Source of the DNA: Terrisporobacter petrolearius
GTDB lineage: Bacteria; Bacillota; Clostridia; Peptostreptococcales; Peptostreptococcaceae
Length of the DNA stretch: 64,000 bases
Reading direction: 5' to 3'
NCBI RefSeq assembly: GCF_020748185.1
Contig: NZ_JAHZMO010000012.1
Coordinates: 34,520-98,519 of the forward strand
The first letter of the stretch is position 1. Every line of letters starts with the position of its first letter. The notes under the pieces are model-generated. The model was not told where the DNA came from. It ran no database searches and saw only the letters and a program-made list of their open reading frames with translations. A program made the translations under genes and the position numbers. Below are positions 8,418-17,293 of the stretch, piece after piece.

Positions 8418-9200
8418 ATGATTGATATACATTGCCACATTTTGCCTGAAGTAGATGATGGTTCTAGAAGCTTAAATGAGTCTATAGAAATGGCTTTAAT
8501 AGCTAGAGAACAAGGTATAAAAAAAATTGTTAATACATCACATTATCATCCAGATTTCAGGTACAAAAAAGGCGAAGAACTATTAAAAGAGCTAAAAGAT
8601 TTTAATAATGTTTTAAGAGAAAATATGATAGATATTGAAGTGTTAATTGGGAATGAAATTTACTATACTAATGATTTAATAAAACAAATTGATGAATTAG
8701 ATTTTTATACTTTAAATAATAGTAGATACATACTTATCGAACTTCCTCCTACAAATTTTCCAAATGACTTATGCAATATAGTATATGAATTAAAAGAAAA
8801 AAACTACATACCAGTTTTTGCACATGTGGAAAGATATAGAGAAGTTCAAGAAAATCCTGAGTTAATATATGAGGTTATTGAAGCTGGAGCTATAATACAA
8901 ATAAACTCTCATAGTATTTTAGGCAAAAGTGGAAAAGAATTACAAAGGACTTGTAATACACTAATAAGCCGAAATATGGTTCATATTGTAGGAACAGATG
9001 CTCATCGTAGCAAAAGAAGAACACCAATATTTTTAGATGCATACAAATACGTGTGTGAAAAATATTCAAAAGAAATGGCAGATAATTTATTTATTAAAAA
9101 TAATAATGCAATAATAAATAATGAAGATTTATATTTGTCAAAACCTTATAAAGAAGAAGTAAAGAAAAAAGGATTTTTTAAAAGACTATTTAAATTATAA
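8418..9200 (+). CDS. CpsB/YwqE-type PHP tyrosine-protein phosphatase
   Basis: A 260-residue PHP-fold, metal-dependent phosphatase. The metal ligands are in place: His5 and His7 (DIHCHILP), His42/His44 (SHYHP), Glu80, His136 (FAHVER) and Asp194/His196 (GTDAH). In capsule loci such enzymes dephosphorylate BY-kinases of the CapB/Wzc type, but no such kinase or glycan gene is nearby, so the substrate is open. The tail KKKGFFKRLFKL is short, basic and amphipathic and could lie on the membrane. AAGGAGG precedes the ATG. lgt follows 11 bases later, so the two are probably cotranscribed. Confidence 0.8.
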   Translation: MIDIHCHILPEVDDGSRSLNESIEMALIAREQGIKKIVNTSHYHPDFRYKKGEELLKELKDFNNVLRENMIDIEVLIGNEIYYTNDLIKQIDELDFYTLNNSRYILIELPPTNFPNDLCNIVYELKEKNYIPVFAHVERYREVQENPELIYEVIEAGAIIQINSHSILGKSGKELQRTCNTLISRNMVHIVGTDAHRSKRRTPIFLDAYKYVCEKYSKEMADNLFIKNNNAIINNEDLYLSKPYKEEVKKKGFFKRLFKL

Positions 9201-9211
9201 GAGGTGAAATA

Positions 9212-9940
9212 ATGGATAGAGTGGCATTCACAATATTTGGTTTAGATGTAATGTGGTATGGGGTATTAATGGCAATAGCTATGATAATATGTGTATTTAT
9301 AGCGCTAAAGGAAGGAAAAAGAGTAAACATAAGTGAAGATGATTTGCTAAACTTAGCCATAATAGCAATACCTTGTGGTTTAATTGGTGCTAGACTTTAT
9401 TATGTTGCTTTTAATTGGTCTTGGTATTCTAATAACTTATCTGAAATATTAAATTTCAGAGGTGGAGGGATGGCCATACATGGAGCTTTAATTGGTGGTA
9501 TATTAGCTGGATTCATATATACTAAAATTAAAAAAATTAATTTCTTTAAGATGGCTGATACTGTAATGATTGGTATACCTTTAGGGCAAGCTATAGGAAG
9601 ATGGGGGAACTTTATAAATGGAGAAGCACATGGAGAACCAACGTCTTTACCTTGGGGAATAATTGTTGATGGCATTAGAGTTCATCCTACGTTTTTATAT
9701 GAATCTATCTGGGATTTAGGTATATTCATATTTTTGTGGTGCTTTAGAAAGAAGAAAAAATATGAGGGTCAATTAGCTATATTCTATTTAATTTTATATT
9801 CATTAGGAAGATTTTTTATAGAAGGACTTAGAACAGATTCACTTATGATTGGTCCGCTTAGAATGGCTCAAGTAATAAGTTTAGGAACGATTATAGTTTG
9901 TGTTATTTTACATAAAATATTATCAAAGAAGAAAAAATAG
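9212..9940 (+). CDS. lgt: Prolipoprotein diacylglyceryl transferase
   Basis: Transfers diacylglycerol from phosphatidylglycerol to the lipobox cysteine of prolipoproteins at the membrane. 242 residues with about seven hydrophobic segments. The family signature GRWGNFINGEAHG lies at 129-141, and the conserved His90 in AIHGALIGG is present. AGAGGTG precedes the ATG. It sits between the PHP phosphatase gene and rsmH with short gaps (11 and 33 bases), suggesting one transcript. Confidence 0.93.
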   Translation: MDRVAFTIFGLDVMWYGVLMAIAMIICVFIALKEGKRVNISEDDLLNLAIIAIPCGLIGARLYYVAFNWSWYSNNLSEILNFRGGGMAIHGALIGGILAGFIYTKIKKINFFKMADTVMIGIPLGQAIGRWGNFINGEAHGEPTSLPWGIIVDGIRVHPTFLYESIWDLGIFIFLWCFRKKKKYEGQLAIFYLILYSLGRFFIEGLRTDSLMIGPLRMAQVISLGTIIVCVILHKILSKKKK

Positions 9941-9973
9941 AGGCTAACTAGTAACTCTTAAGGAGAAGAAAAA

Positions 9974-10912
9974 ATGGAATTTAATCATGTATCAGTACTA
10001 CTAGATGAATGTATTGAAAATTTAGACATAAAAGAAGATGGAGTTTATGTGGACTGTACCATGGGTGGAGCAGGTCATTCAAAAGAAATAGTAAAGAGAT
10101 TATCTGATAAAGGTTTATTTATTGGGTTTGATCAAGATAAAAATGCCATAGCAACGGCAAAAGAAAGACTATCTGAGTATTCAGATAGAGTGAAGTTTGT
10201 ACACAGTAATTTTGAAAATATTAAATCAGAATTAGAAAAAATAGGTGTTTATAAAATAGATGGAGTACTTGCTGACTTAGGCGTATCTTCTCATCAACTT
10301 GATGAGGCTGATAGAGGTTTTTCTTATATGCATGATGCACCACTAGATATGAGAATGGACGTTAGAAAAGATTTTTCTGCTTATGATGTGGTAAACACTT
10401 ATAGTGAAGAACAATTAGCTAAGATAATCAGAGATTATGGCGAGGATAATTGGGCCAAGAGAATTGCTAAATTTATAGTGGAAGAAAGAGAAGCAAATGG
10501 CCCAATAGAAAAAACAGGTGAGCTTGTTGATGTTATCAAAAAAGCAATACCTAAAAAAGCTAGAATAGATGGACCACATCCAGCAAAGAGAACTTTCCAA
10601 GCTATAAGAATTGAAGTAAATAACGAACTTGGTGTAATAAACAAAATGATTGAAGATGCTGTTTCTATAATGAATAAAGGAGGAAGGGTTTGTATAATTA
10701 CCTTCCATTCATTAGAAGATAGGATAGTAAAAAATGAATTTAAAGATTTAGCTTTAAGTTGTGTCTGTCCACCAGAGCTTCCAATTTGTCAATGTGATAA
10801 AAAGTCAGAAGTTAAGATTATAACAAGAAAACCAATAATTCCTAGTGATGAAGAAATTGAAAGAAATCCAAGGTCGAGAAGTGCAAAACTTAGAGTAGCC
10901 CAAAAAAAATAA
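9974..10912 (+). CDS. rsmH: 16S rRNA (cytosine1402-N4)-methyltransferase
   Basis: Methylates N4 of C1402 in the decoding centre using S-adenosylmethionine. 312 residues. The SAM-binding motif I reads [13 protein letters not shown] (about 28-40). The family segments [21 protein letters not shown] and the C-terminal [12 protein letters not shown] are clear. A Cys-rich patch, [15 protein letters not shown], near residues 259-273 is usual in clostridial members. It is the first gene of the division cluster here, but ftsL does not follow directly: about 3.9 kb of other genes intervene. No mraZ is seen upstream. Confidence 0.94.
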   Translation: MEFNHVSVLLDECIENLDIKEDGVYVDCTMGGAGHSKEIVKRLSDKGLFIGFDQDKNAIATAKERLSEYSDRVKFVHSNFENIKSELEKIGVYKIDGVLADLGVSSHQLDEADRGFSYMHDAPLDMRMDVRKDFSAYDVVNTYSEEQLAKIIRDYGEDNWAKRIAKFIVEEREANGPIEKTGELVDVIKKAIPKKARIDGPHPAKRTFQAIRIEVNNELGVINKMIEDAVSIMNKGGRVCIITFHSLEDRIVKNEFKDLALSCVCPPELPICQCDKKSEVKIITRKPIIPSDEEIERNPRSRSAKLRVAQKK

Positions 10913-10920
10913 TTTTCTTG

Positions 10921-10949
10921 TTGCATATGAATAAAAACATATATACAAT
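10921..10949 (+). promoter_or_regulatory. Promoter of the S-box transcript
   Basis: TTGCAT at 10921-10926 and TACAAT at 10944-10949 with a 17-base spacer. Transcription would begin near 10956, about 20 bases before the aptamer. Confidence 0.5.
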
Positions 10950-10974
10950 TAACTTATTAAATTAATAATAAAAA

Positions 10975-11130
10975 ATCTTATCAAGAGCGATGGAGGGAAT
11001 AGGCCCGAAGAAGTCCAGCAACCTATATTAGATAGGTGCTAAATCCTACTTATGGAAACATAAGAAAGATAAGAGAGAAATCTTAGATTATTAAGGTTCT
11101 TTTATCTTCAAGATAAAAGAACCTTTTTTA
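10975..11130 (+). ncRNA. SAM-I (S-box) riboswitch with transcription terminator
   Basis: The aptamer spans about 10976-11076. P1 is formed by TCTTATC (10976-10982) and GATAAGA (11068-11074), and the conserved cores AGAGCGATGGAGGGA and GCCCGAAGAAGTCCAGCAACCT are present. The terminator is an inverted repeat of 16 bases per arm (11093-11108 with 11110-11125) followed by T. The 3' side of P1 (11066-11075) can pair over ten bases, one of them G-U, with the left terminator arm (11099-11108); this is the expected antiterminator. S-adenosylmethionine should stabilise P1 and switch off the downstream sulfhydrylase gene. Confidence 0.95.
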
Positions 11131-11209
11131 TTTGATAAGATACAATTTGTAAGGTTTTTTATATATTGTTTAATATTATTTATATTAAATAACAAGGGGG
11201 ATATAAACA

Positions 11210-12487
11210 ATGAGTGAAAGAAAGTTAGGTTTTTCCACACTACAAATTCATGGAGGACAACAAGTGGATTCTACAACAGGAGCTAGAGCAGTTCCAATTT
11301 ATCAAACAACTTCTTATTGCTTTCAAAGTGTGGAACATGGAGCAGATTTATTTGCACTAAAAACAAAAGGACATATTTATTCAAGGATATCAAATCCAAC
11401 TGTGGCAGTATTTGAGGAGAGAATGGCTTTACTTGAGGGGGGAGTAGGCGCTGTAGCCTTTGCTTCTGGAATGGGAGCTATTAATGCTGCTATATTAAAT
11501 ATACTTCAAGCTGGTGATGAAATAGTTGCTGCACCAACAATATATGGTGGAACATTTAATTTATTAGCGAATATGCTACCTAAATTAGGTATTAAAACTC
11601 GTTTTGTAAATCCTGATGATCCAGAAAGTTTTAAAGGTGCAATAAATGATAAAACAAGATTAGTTTATGCAGAAACTATAGGCAACCCAGGTATAAATAT
11701 TATTGATATAGAAAAAATTGCACAAATATCTCATGAGGCCAAAATTCCATTTATGTTAGATAATACTTTTGGAACACCTTACTTAATAAACGTATTTGAT
11801 TATGGAGTTGATATTGTTGTTCATTCAGCTACAAAATTTATTGGGGGACATGGGACGACTTTAGGTGGAGTAGTTGTTGATAGTGGGAATTTTGATTGGA
11901 TAAAAAGTGGGAAATTCCCATGTTTAACAGAACCAGATTTATCTTATAATGCTAAAGATTGTGGAAAAGTAGCTTATACTACAAAGCTTCTGGCTCAATA
12001 TTTAAGAGATACAGGAGCTTGTCTAAGTGCACAAAGTGCATTCCAATTATTATTGGGGCTGGAAACTTTATCCTTAAGAGTTGAAAAACATGTGGAAAAT
12101 ACTAAGAAAATCACAGAATTTTTAAATGATCATCCTCAAGTAGCATGGGTAAACTATCCAGGTTTAAAAGAAAATAAATATTATGATTTAGGTCAAAAGT
12201 ATTTACCAAAAGGGCCAGGATCTATATTTACTTTTGGAATAAAAGGAGGACTAGATGCAGGCATTAAGTTTATAGAATCTCTTCAAATTTTTTCTCATCT
12301 TGCTAATGTAGCAGATGCCAAATCACTTGTAATTCATCCAGCTAGTACAACTCATGCTCAATTAAATGAAGAAGAACAAAAACTTGCGGGAGTTACGCCA
12401 GATATGATAAGAGTTTCTGTAGGAATTGAAGATATAGATGACTTAATTTGGGATTTAAATCAAGCTTTAGAAAAAGCATCAAAATAG
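11210..12487 (+). CDS. O-acetylhomoserine aminocarboxypropyltransferase (sulfhydrylase)
   Basis: A PLP enzyme that forms homocysteine directly from O-acetylhomoserine and sulfide (MetY type). 425 residues, typical of MetY rather than the roughly 380-residue MetB/MetC enzymes. The PLP lysine is Lys209 in [11 protein letters not shown], Asp184 binds the ring nitrogen, and YSRISNPT and ASGMGAI are the phosphate-binding segments. The S-box in the leader puts it under SAM repression, and metA at the left of the window supplies the substrate. GGGGG precedes the ATG. Transcribed alone, between two terminators. Confidence 0.92.
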   Translation: MSERKLGFSTLQIHGGQQVDSTTGARAVPIYQTTSYCFQSVEHGADLFALKTKGHIYSRISNPTVAVFEERMALLEGGVGAVAFASGMGAINAAILNILQAGDEIVAAPTIYGGTFNLLANMLPKLGIKTRFVNPDDPESFKGAINDKTRLVYAETIGNPGINIIDIEKIAQISHEAKIPFMLDNTFGTPYLINVFDYGVDIVVHSATKFIGGHGTTLGGVVVDSGNFDWIKSGKFPCLTEPDLSYNAKDCGKVAYTTKLLAQYLRDTGACLSAQSAFQLLLGLETLSLRVEKHVENTKKITEFLNDHPQVAWVNYPGLKENKYYDLGQKYLPKGPGSIFTFGIKGGLDAGIKFIESLQIFSHLANVADAKSLVIHPASTTHAQLNEEEQKLAGVTPDMIRVSVGIEDIDDLIWDLNQALEKASK

Positions 12488-12493
12488 AAAAAT

Positions 12494-12530
12494 AAAAAAG
12501 AAAGATGACCAACATCATCTTTCTTTTTTA
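12494..12530 (+). terminator. Rho-independent terminator
   Basis: AAAAAGAAAGATGA and its complement around a six-base loop, ending in a T-run. Confidence 0.8.
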
Positions 12531-12615
12531 TAATGTAAAATCATTATTTTCAACTTCTGAATATAAATTAAATATCTGTTATAATTATTGATGAATGTCA
12601 TAAGGGGGGACTTAC

Positions 12616-13968
12616 ATGGAAATTACTCAAAAAACACGGGAATATTTATTCTCAGATAAAAATTTATATAAACTTATTTTTCCCTTGATAATAGAGCAAT
12701 TTTTACTAGTAACTGTAGGGTTAGTAGATTCAATAATGATAGCCAGTATAGGGGAAGCTGCAGTATCGGCAGTATCTTTAGTGGATAGTATAAATATCCT
12801 TATAATAAATATATTTACAGCTCTTGCTACAGGAGGTGCAGTTGTAGCAGGCCAATATTTAGGACAGAAAAATGAAGACAATGCATGCAAGAGTGCTGAT
12901 CAACTCATTCTTTTTCTTTTTTTAAGCTCTATAACTACAATGGTAATCGGGTATTTATGCAAGTATTTTATTCTTAATATAGTATTTGGAAATATAGAAC
13001 AAGATGTTATGAACTACTCTAATACTTATTTGACTATAGTATTTATGTCAATTCCTTTCATAGCAATATACAATGGTGGGGCAGCTTTATTTCGAACTAT
13101 GGGAAATTCAAAAATCACAATGAAAATATCAATTATGATGAATTTGATAAACTTAATAGGGAACTATTTTCTAATTTATGTTTTTAAAATGGGAATTGCG
13201 GGTGCAGCCATACCTACAGTGTTTTCTAGGGCTGTATCAGCTGTAGTAATTTTTATATTAATAAAAAATGATAATTTGCAAATTCATTTATCAAAAAAAA
13301 TGTGTATGAAATTTGATAGAATATTAATTAGAAAAATACTTCATATTGGTATTCCAAATGGTTTGGAAAATGGAATGTTTCAACTTGGAAAAATTATTGT
13401 ATTAAATTTAATTGCAACTTTTGGAACAGCAGCTATTGCAGCAAATGCTGTGGCAAATGCTGTTGGACTTTTTCAGATAATACCTGGTATGGCAATTAGC
13501 CAAGCTACTCTTTCTGTAACATCTCAATGTATAGGTGCAGGAGATTACAATCAAACAAAACATTATACAAAAAAATTAGTTAAGATAAGCACTTTATGCA
13601 TATCCTTAGCTGTAATGCTTACATTTATAAGCATGCCATTAATTCTAAATGCATATAATTTATCTGATTATACAGCAACAATTTCAAAAGATATTATTTT
13701 ATATCATGGAATAATATCAATTATAATATGGACAATTTCTTTTGTTCTTCCAAATACTCTTCGTGCAGCAAATGATGTTAAATTCTGTATGACAGTATCT
13801 ATTTTATCCATGTGGATTTTTAGAATTGGCTTTAGTTATGTATTGGGAAGATATATGAATATGGGAGTTTTTGGTGTATGGGTAGCCATGAGTATAGATT
13901 GGATATTTAGAGTGGTGTGCTTTATTACTAGATATAAGGGAAACAAGTGGAAATTACATGAAATATAA
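12616..13968 (+). CDS. MATE-family multidrug/cation exporter
   Basis: A 450-residue integral membrane protein with about twelve hydrophobic segments in two homologous halves, the MATE layout. The first half starts LIFPLIIEQFLLVTVGLVDS and contains AGQYLGQKN; the second half has the matching SQCIGAGDYNQTKHYTKK. It would expel drugs or metabolites by Na+ or H+ antiport; the substrate cannot be read from sequence. GGGGGG precedes the ATG, and the gene ends inside the arm of its terminator. Its place between rsmH and ftsL is unusual. Confidence 0.85.
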   Translation: MEITQKTREYLFSDKNLYKLIFPLIIEQFLLVTVGLVDSIMIASIGEAAVSAVSLVDSINILIINIFTALATGGAVVAGQYLGQKNEDNACKSADQLILFLFLSSITTMVIGYLCKYFILNIVFGNIEQDVMNYSNTYLTIVFMSIPFIAIYNGGAALFRTMGNSKITMKISIMMNLINLIGNYFLIYVFKMGIAGAAIPTVFSRAVSAVVIFILIKNDNLQIHLSKKMCMKFDRILIRKILHIGIPNGLENGMFQLGKIIVLNLIATFGTAAIAANAVANAVGLFQIIPGMAISQATLSVTSQCIGAGDYNQTKHYTKKLVKISTLCISLAVMLTFISMPLILNAYNLSDYTATISKDIILYHGIISIIIWTISFVLPNTLRAANDVKFCMTVSILSMWIFRIGFSYVLGRYMNMGVFGVWVAMSIDWIFRVVCFITRYKGNKWKLHEI

Positions 13969-13995
13969 AAAGCTCATTATATAATGAGCTTTTTT
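13967..13995. terminator. Bidirectional terminator
   Basis: A perfect 14-bp inverted repeat AAAAAGCTCATTAT/ATAATGAGCTTTTT lies between the convergent MATE and lipoprotein genes, with T-runs readable on both strands. Confidence 0.8.
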
Positions 13996-14027
13996 AGATA
14001 ATAGAAATTCATAATTAATCACTTTCA

Positions 14028-14462
14028 TTATAAAAGATATACCGAATTAAATGGAATTTCTTTATTATTTATTTTTAGCATTATTGTATCGAAAAATATA
14101 TTCTTATCTCTTGATGAAGTTGAACCTTTTTCTTTTATAACATACAGTTTTCTTGTTTCTTCTGAAGAGGAAGTAGTATTACAATTTATTATAAGCATTT
14201 TATCTTCAAGGTGTAATCCTACATCAATATATTCATTTTCGACACCTTTAAAAAATATATAACTATTATTTTTTGTTGTTATCTGATAAACGCCCTCCTC
14301 TAAATTACTGCCATATATTACATCTAATATTTCTTTATTATTCAATGAATTTATATCTACAGAAGGCAAAGAAATAGGGATGTCTTCATTTGAATTTTTA
14401 TTACAACCATAAAAAATAATAGCAGTTGATATTAGTATTATCAATAATAATATCTTTTTCAT
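14028..14462 (-). CDS. Small lipoprotein of unknown function
   Basis: A 144-residue protein with a type II signal peptide: KK, a hydrophobic core, then the lipobox FYGC with Cys20 as the lipidation site. The mature part is about 125 residues, serine-rich near the middle, with predicted strands (VYQITTKNNSYIFF, KMLIINCN). I recognise no domain. GGGAGG precedes the ATG. It stands alone and runs opposite to the division genes, so it is probably an insertion into the cluster. It would be processed by Lgt and LspA, both encoded in this window. Confidence 0.65.
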   Translation of the reverse strand: MKKILLLIILISTAIIFYGCNKNSNEDIPISLPSVDINSLNNKEILDVIYGSNLEEGVYQITTKNNSYIFFKGVENEYIDVGLHLEDKMLIINCNTTSSSEETRKLYVIKEKGSTSSRDKNIFFDTIMLKINNKEIPFNSVYLL

Positions 14463-14808
14463 ATATTCCTCCCTTTATTAAAGCATAAAAAAATTTATTT
14501 ATATATTTCTTATCTTATAATTCTTTAACCTGTTCTTAGAATTTTTATATGAAAACTAAGAACTTAATTCTTCTCAGGCTTTAATTAATTTAAGTATAGA
14601 TTAATTTATTAAAAATATAAAGGAAATGAACATATTTAATTCTATTTAATACTTCAAAAAAATAAAAGAAAGTATAAATTTTTTGAAAAAATGTTCTACA
14701 TATAAAAATTCATAATATTTTATGTATGAATTTTTGTATAAGTCATTAAAGGAAGGCAGACACAAAAAAACTAAATATGTATATACAACACAAGGCGGAG
14801 GTGATTTT
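14463..14808. other. Intergenic region upstream of ftsL
   Basis: 346 bases separate the lipoprotein gene from the ftsL start used here. An 11-bp inverted repeat (14704-14714 with 14725-14735) forms a possible hairpin with an AT-rich stem, too weak to name as a terminator. An open frame runs upstream of ftsL from 14722, but it lacks a ribosome binding site. The ftsL promoter must be here, but I cannot place it. Confidence 0.4.
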
Positions 14809-15156
14809 TTGAATAAAAAGGAAAGAGTAAAGAACATAAATGAATATAAAAAGAGAAAAAAGAATAGATATAGAAAGAGAAAAATAAAAAGAGTAGCTAA
14901 GCCTATTTTGTTTGCATTTCCTGTAGTGTCAATAATCATCATAAACTTATGTGGTAATGCTATTGTATCGAATTACAAGTATGAAATTAATACATTGAAA
15001 AAACAATTAAGAAAAGAAGAGATAGCTTTAGATGGATTAAAAATGGATAAATTAGAGAATTCTAGCATTACTAATATAGAAGAAAATGCAAAAGAAAAGT
15101 TAAAAATGGATTACCCTAATGAAAGTCAAATGAGATATATTGACTTAAAGGATTAG
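14809..15156 (+). CDS. ftsL: FtsL-like cell division protein
   Basis: A bitopic protein of 115 residues: a very basic cytoplasmic tail (KKRKKNRYRKRKIKR), one membrane segment (about 32-53), then a short coiled coil (about 58-95). FtsL forms a complex with FtsQ/DivIB and FtsB/DivIC that activates septal synthesis. Sequence similarity in this family is low, so the call rests on topology and position before the PBP gene. The start is TTG at 14809 with GGAGGTGA 6 bases upstream; the frame is open for 29 codons further 5' without a binding site. It lies 15 bases before spoVD. Confidence 0.75.
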   Translation: MNKKERVKNINEYKKRKKNRYRKRKIKRVAKPILFAFPVVSIIIINLCGNAIVSNYKYEINTLKKQLRKEEIALDGLKMDKLENSSITNIEENAKEKLKMDYPNESQMRYIDLKD

Positions 15157-15171
15157 AAAGGGAGGTTGTTA

Positions 15172-17151
15172 ATGAAAATAAAAATAAACAGCAGAAAAAG
15201 ATTAGTTATAGTAATGGTGTTGGCTTGTTCTCTATTTTTAGCATTGGTATTTAGAATAGGATATTTACAACTAATTAAAGGAGAGTGGCTTAGTACAAAG
15301 GCATCAGAACAGCAAACAAGGGAGATACCTATAGAGGCTAAAAGGGGAACCATATATGATACAAATATGAAAGAATTGGCAGTAAGTGTTACAAAATATA
15401 CAGTGTGGTGTAAGCCGGTTGAAGTAAAAGATGCAAAAAAAACCTCTGAAGAATTGGCAAAAATATTGGATGAAAAATATGATGATGTATACAAAAAAGT
15501 TAGCAAGAAAAACATGGCTCTAGTCAAAGTAAAAAGATGGATAGATGATGATATAGCAGATAAAATTACTAAAGCAGGATTATCGGGGATATGGGTTGCT
15601 GAAGACAATCAAAGATACTATCCATATGGAAACTTTGCATCTTACGTTCTTGGTCATACCTCTTCAGATTCATCAGGTGTAGCAGGAATAGAATTAAAGT
15701 ATGATAATGTGCTTAAAGGAACAGCAGGAAAGCTAATCGTAAGCACTGATGCAGCGGGAAAAGAAATACCTCAAGGTTCTGAACAATATTATGAGCCAAC
15801 AACAGGAAATGGATTAGTGCTAACTGTGGATGAAGTAATACAACATTATTGTGAAAAAGCGGCTCAAAAGGCTTATGAAGAAAACAACGCAAGTAAAGTA
15901 ACTATAATTGCTATGGATCCTAAAACAGGAGAGTTAAAAGCAATGGTAAAAAAACCAGATTATGATCCGAACACTCCTACAAAAGCAATTTACCCTGCAT
16001 ATGAAGAGCTACTAGAACAATGTAAAAATGATAATGAAAAAATAAAAGCATATTCAACTATGTGGAGAAATACAGCTATAAGTGATACATATGAACCAGG
16101 CTCAACATTTAAACTTATAACTTCTTCTGCAGGACTAGAAGAAGGTGTCGTTAAGCAAGATGATAAATTTACTTGTAGCGGAAATGTCATGGTTGAAGGA
16201 CAAAAAATAAAATGTTGGAGATCTTATAGGCCTCATGGCTCAGAAACCTTTAAACAAGGTGTTCAAAACTCTTGTAACCCAGTTTTTGTTGAAGTGGGTA
16301 GAAGACTTGGCGTTTCAAAAATGTATAATTACATAGACGCATTTGGTTTAAATAAAAAAACAGGAATAGACTTACCGGGTGAAGCAGGAAGTATAATGTA
16401 CAATGAAAAGGATGTTGGGCCTGTTGAACTGGCAACTATATCATTTGGTCAGTCTATATCTTTAACACCTATACAACTTATTACAGCAGTATGTTCTATA
16501 GTAAATGATGGAAATAGAATGGAACCAAGATTAGTAAAGGCATATACAGATAATAAAGGAAATATAACGAAGAAAGTAGATCCAGTACAAGTAAAACAAG
16601 TTATTTCAAAAGAAACATCTGAACAAATGAGAGAAATAATGGAATCTGTTGTAACAGAAGGTGGTGGTAAAATAGCGTATTTACCAGGATATAGATTAGG
16701 TGGAAAAACTGGAACTGCACAAAAGGTTATAGATGGGTCTTACGCTCAAGGGCATTATGTATGTTCTTTTATTGGAATGGCACCAGCTGACGATCCGCAA
16801 ATTGTAGTACTTGCTATAGTTGACGAACCTACAAATGTTATGCAATTTGGATCAACAACAGCAGGACCAATTATAAAAGAAGTAATGGGCAATACACTAA
16901 AATATCTTGGTGTAGAGCCAAAGTATACTGAAGAAGAAAAAAACGAAAATATAAAAAATAAAGTGAAAGTGCCTGATGTTAGAGGTCTAAGTATAGAAGA
17001 TGCTACAAAAGCCTTAGAAGAGTCTAAATTAGAAGCTAATATTGATAATGATATAGATATAAAGGAAGGAACTATTATTAAAGATATGTTCCCAAAACCT
17101 GGAGTTAGTGTAAATGAAGGCTCTTTGATATCCATTTATTTTGATAATTAA
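15172..17151 (+). CDS. spoVD: Class B penicillin-binding protein, SpoVD type
   Basis: A septal/spore-cortex transpeptidase of 659 residues: N-terminal membrane anchor (about 10-30), PBP dimerisation domain, transpeptidase domain, and one C-terminal PASTA repeat (VPDVRGLSIEDATKALEES). The active-site triad is complete: Ser311 in STFK, SCN in NSCNP, and KTG in GGKTGTAQ. The single PASTA domain and the neighbour spoVE favour SpoVD, the cortex PBP, over vegetative PBP2b. Since no other class B PBP lies in the cluster, a wider role is possible. The start is ATG 15172 after GGGAGG; a TTG two codons earlier lies in that site. Confidence 0.88.
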   Translation: MKIKINSRKRLVIVMVLACSLFLALVFRIGYLQLIKGEWLSTKASEQQTREIPIEAKRGTIYDTNMKELAVSVTKYTVWCKPVEVKDAKKTSEELAKILDEKYDDVYKKVSKKNMALVKVKRWIDDDIADKITKAGLSGIWVAEDNQRYYPYGNFASYVLGHTSSDSSGVAGIELKYDNVLKGTAGKLIVSTDAAGKEIPQGSEQYYEPTTGNGLVLTVDEVIQHYCEKAAQKAYEENNASKVTIIAMDPKTGELKAMVKKPDYDPNTPTKAIYPAYEELLEQCKNDNEKIKAYSTMWRNTAISDTYEPGSTFKLITSSAGLEEGVVKQDDKFTCSGNVMVEGQKIKCWRSYRPHGSETFKQGVQNSCNPVFVEVGRRLGVSKMYNYIDAFGLNKKTGIDLPGEAGSIMYNEKDVGPVELATISFGQSISLTPIQLITAVCSIVNDGNRMEPRLVKAYTDNKGNITKKVDPVQVKQVISKETSEQMREIMESVVTEGGGKIAYLPGYRLGGKTGTAQKVIDGSYAQGHYVCSFIGMAPADDPQIVVLAIVDEPTNVMQFGSTTAGPIIKEVMGNTLKYLGVEPKYTEEEKNENIKNKVKVPDVRGLSIEDATKALEESKLEANIDNDIDIKEGTIIKDMFPKPGVSVNEGSLISIYFDN

Positions 17152-17220
17152 TATTACAGAAACTTATAAATATCTTCAAAAAAAAGTTAATATGGTATAT
17201 AATTATTAAGATAAATATAT

Positions 17221-17251
17221 AAAAGGCAATGTATGTAATGCATTGCCTTTT
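17221..17251 (+). terminator. Hairpin between spoVD and murF
   Basis: AAAAGGCAATG and its complement form a perfect 11-bp stem with a 9-base loop. Only four T follow, in the stem itself, so it may be an attenuator rather than a full stop. Confidence 0.5.
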
Positions 17252-17293
17252 ATAAAGATAAGTATTAAATTAAAAATGAATAAGGAGGTTAAA

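Noticed and set aside
14722..14808. Upstream extension of ftsL to ATG 14722
   Set aside because: No Shine-Dalgarno before that ATG, and a perfect GGAGGTGA stands before the TTG at 14809.
14646..14942. Minus-strand frame rich in Phe/Leu across the ftsL start
   Set aside because: It is the complement of AT-rich and Lys-rich coding sequence, has no binding site, and overlaps the better supported ftsL.
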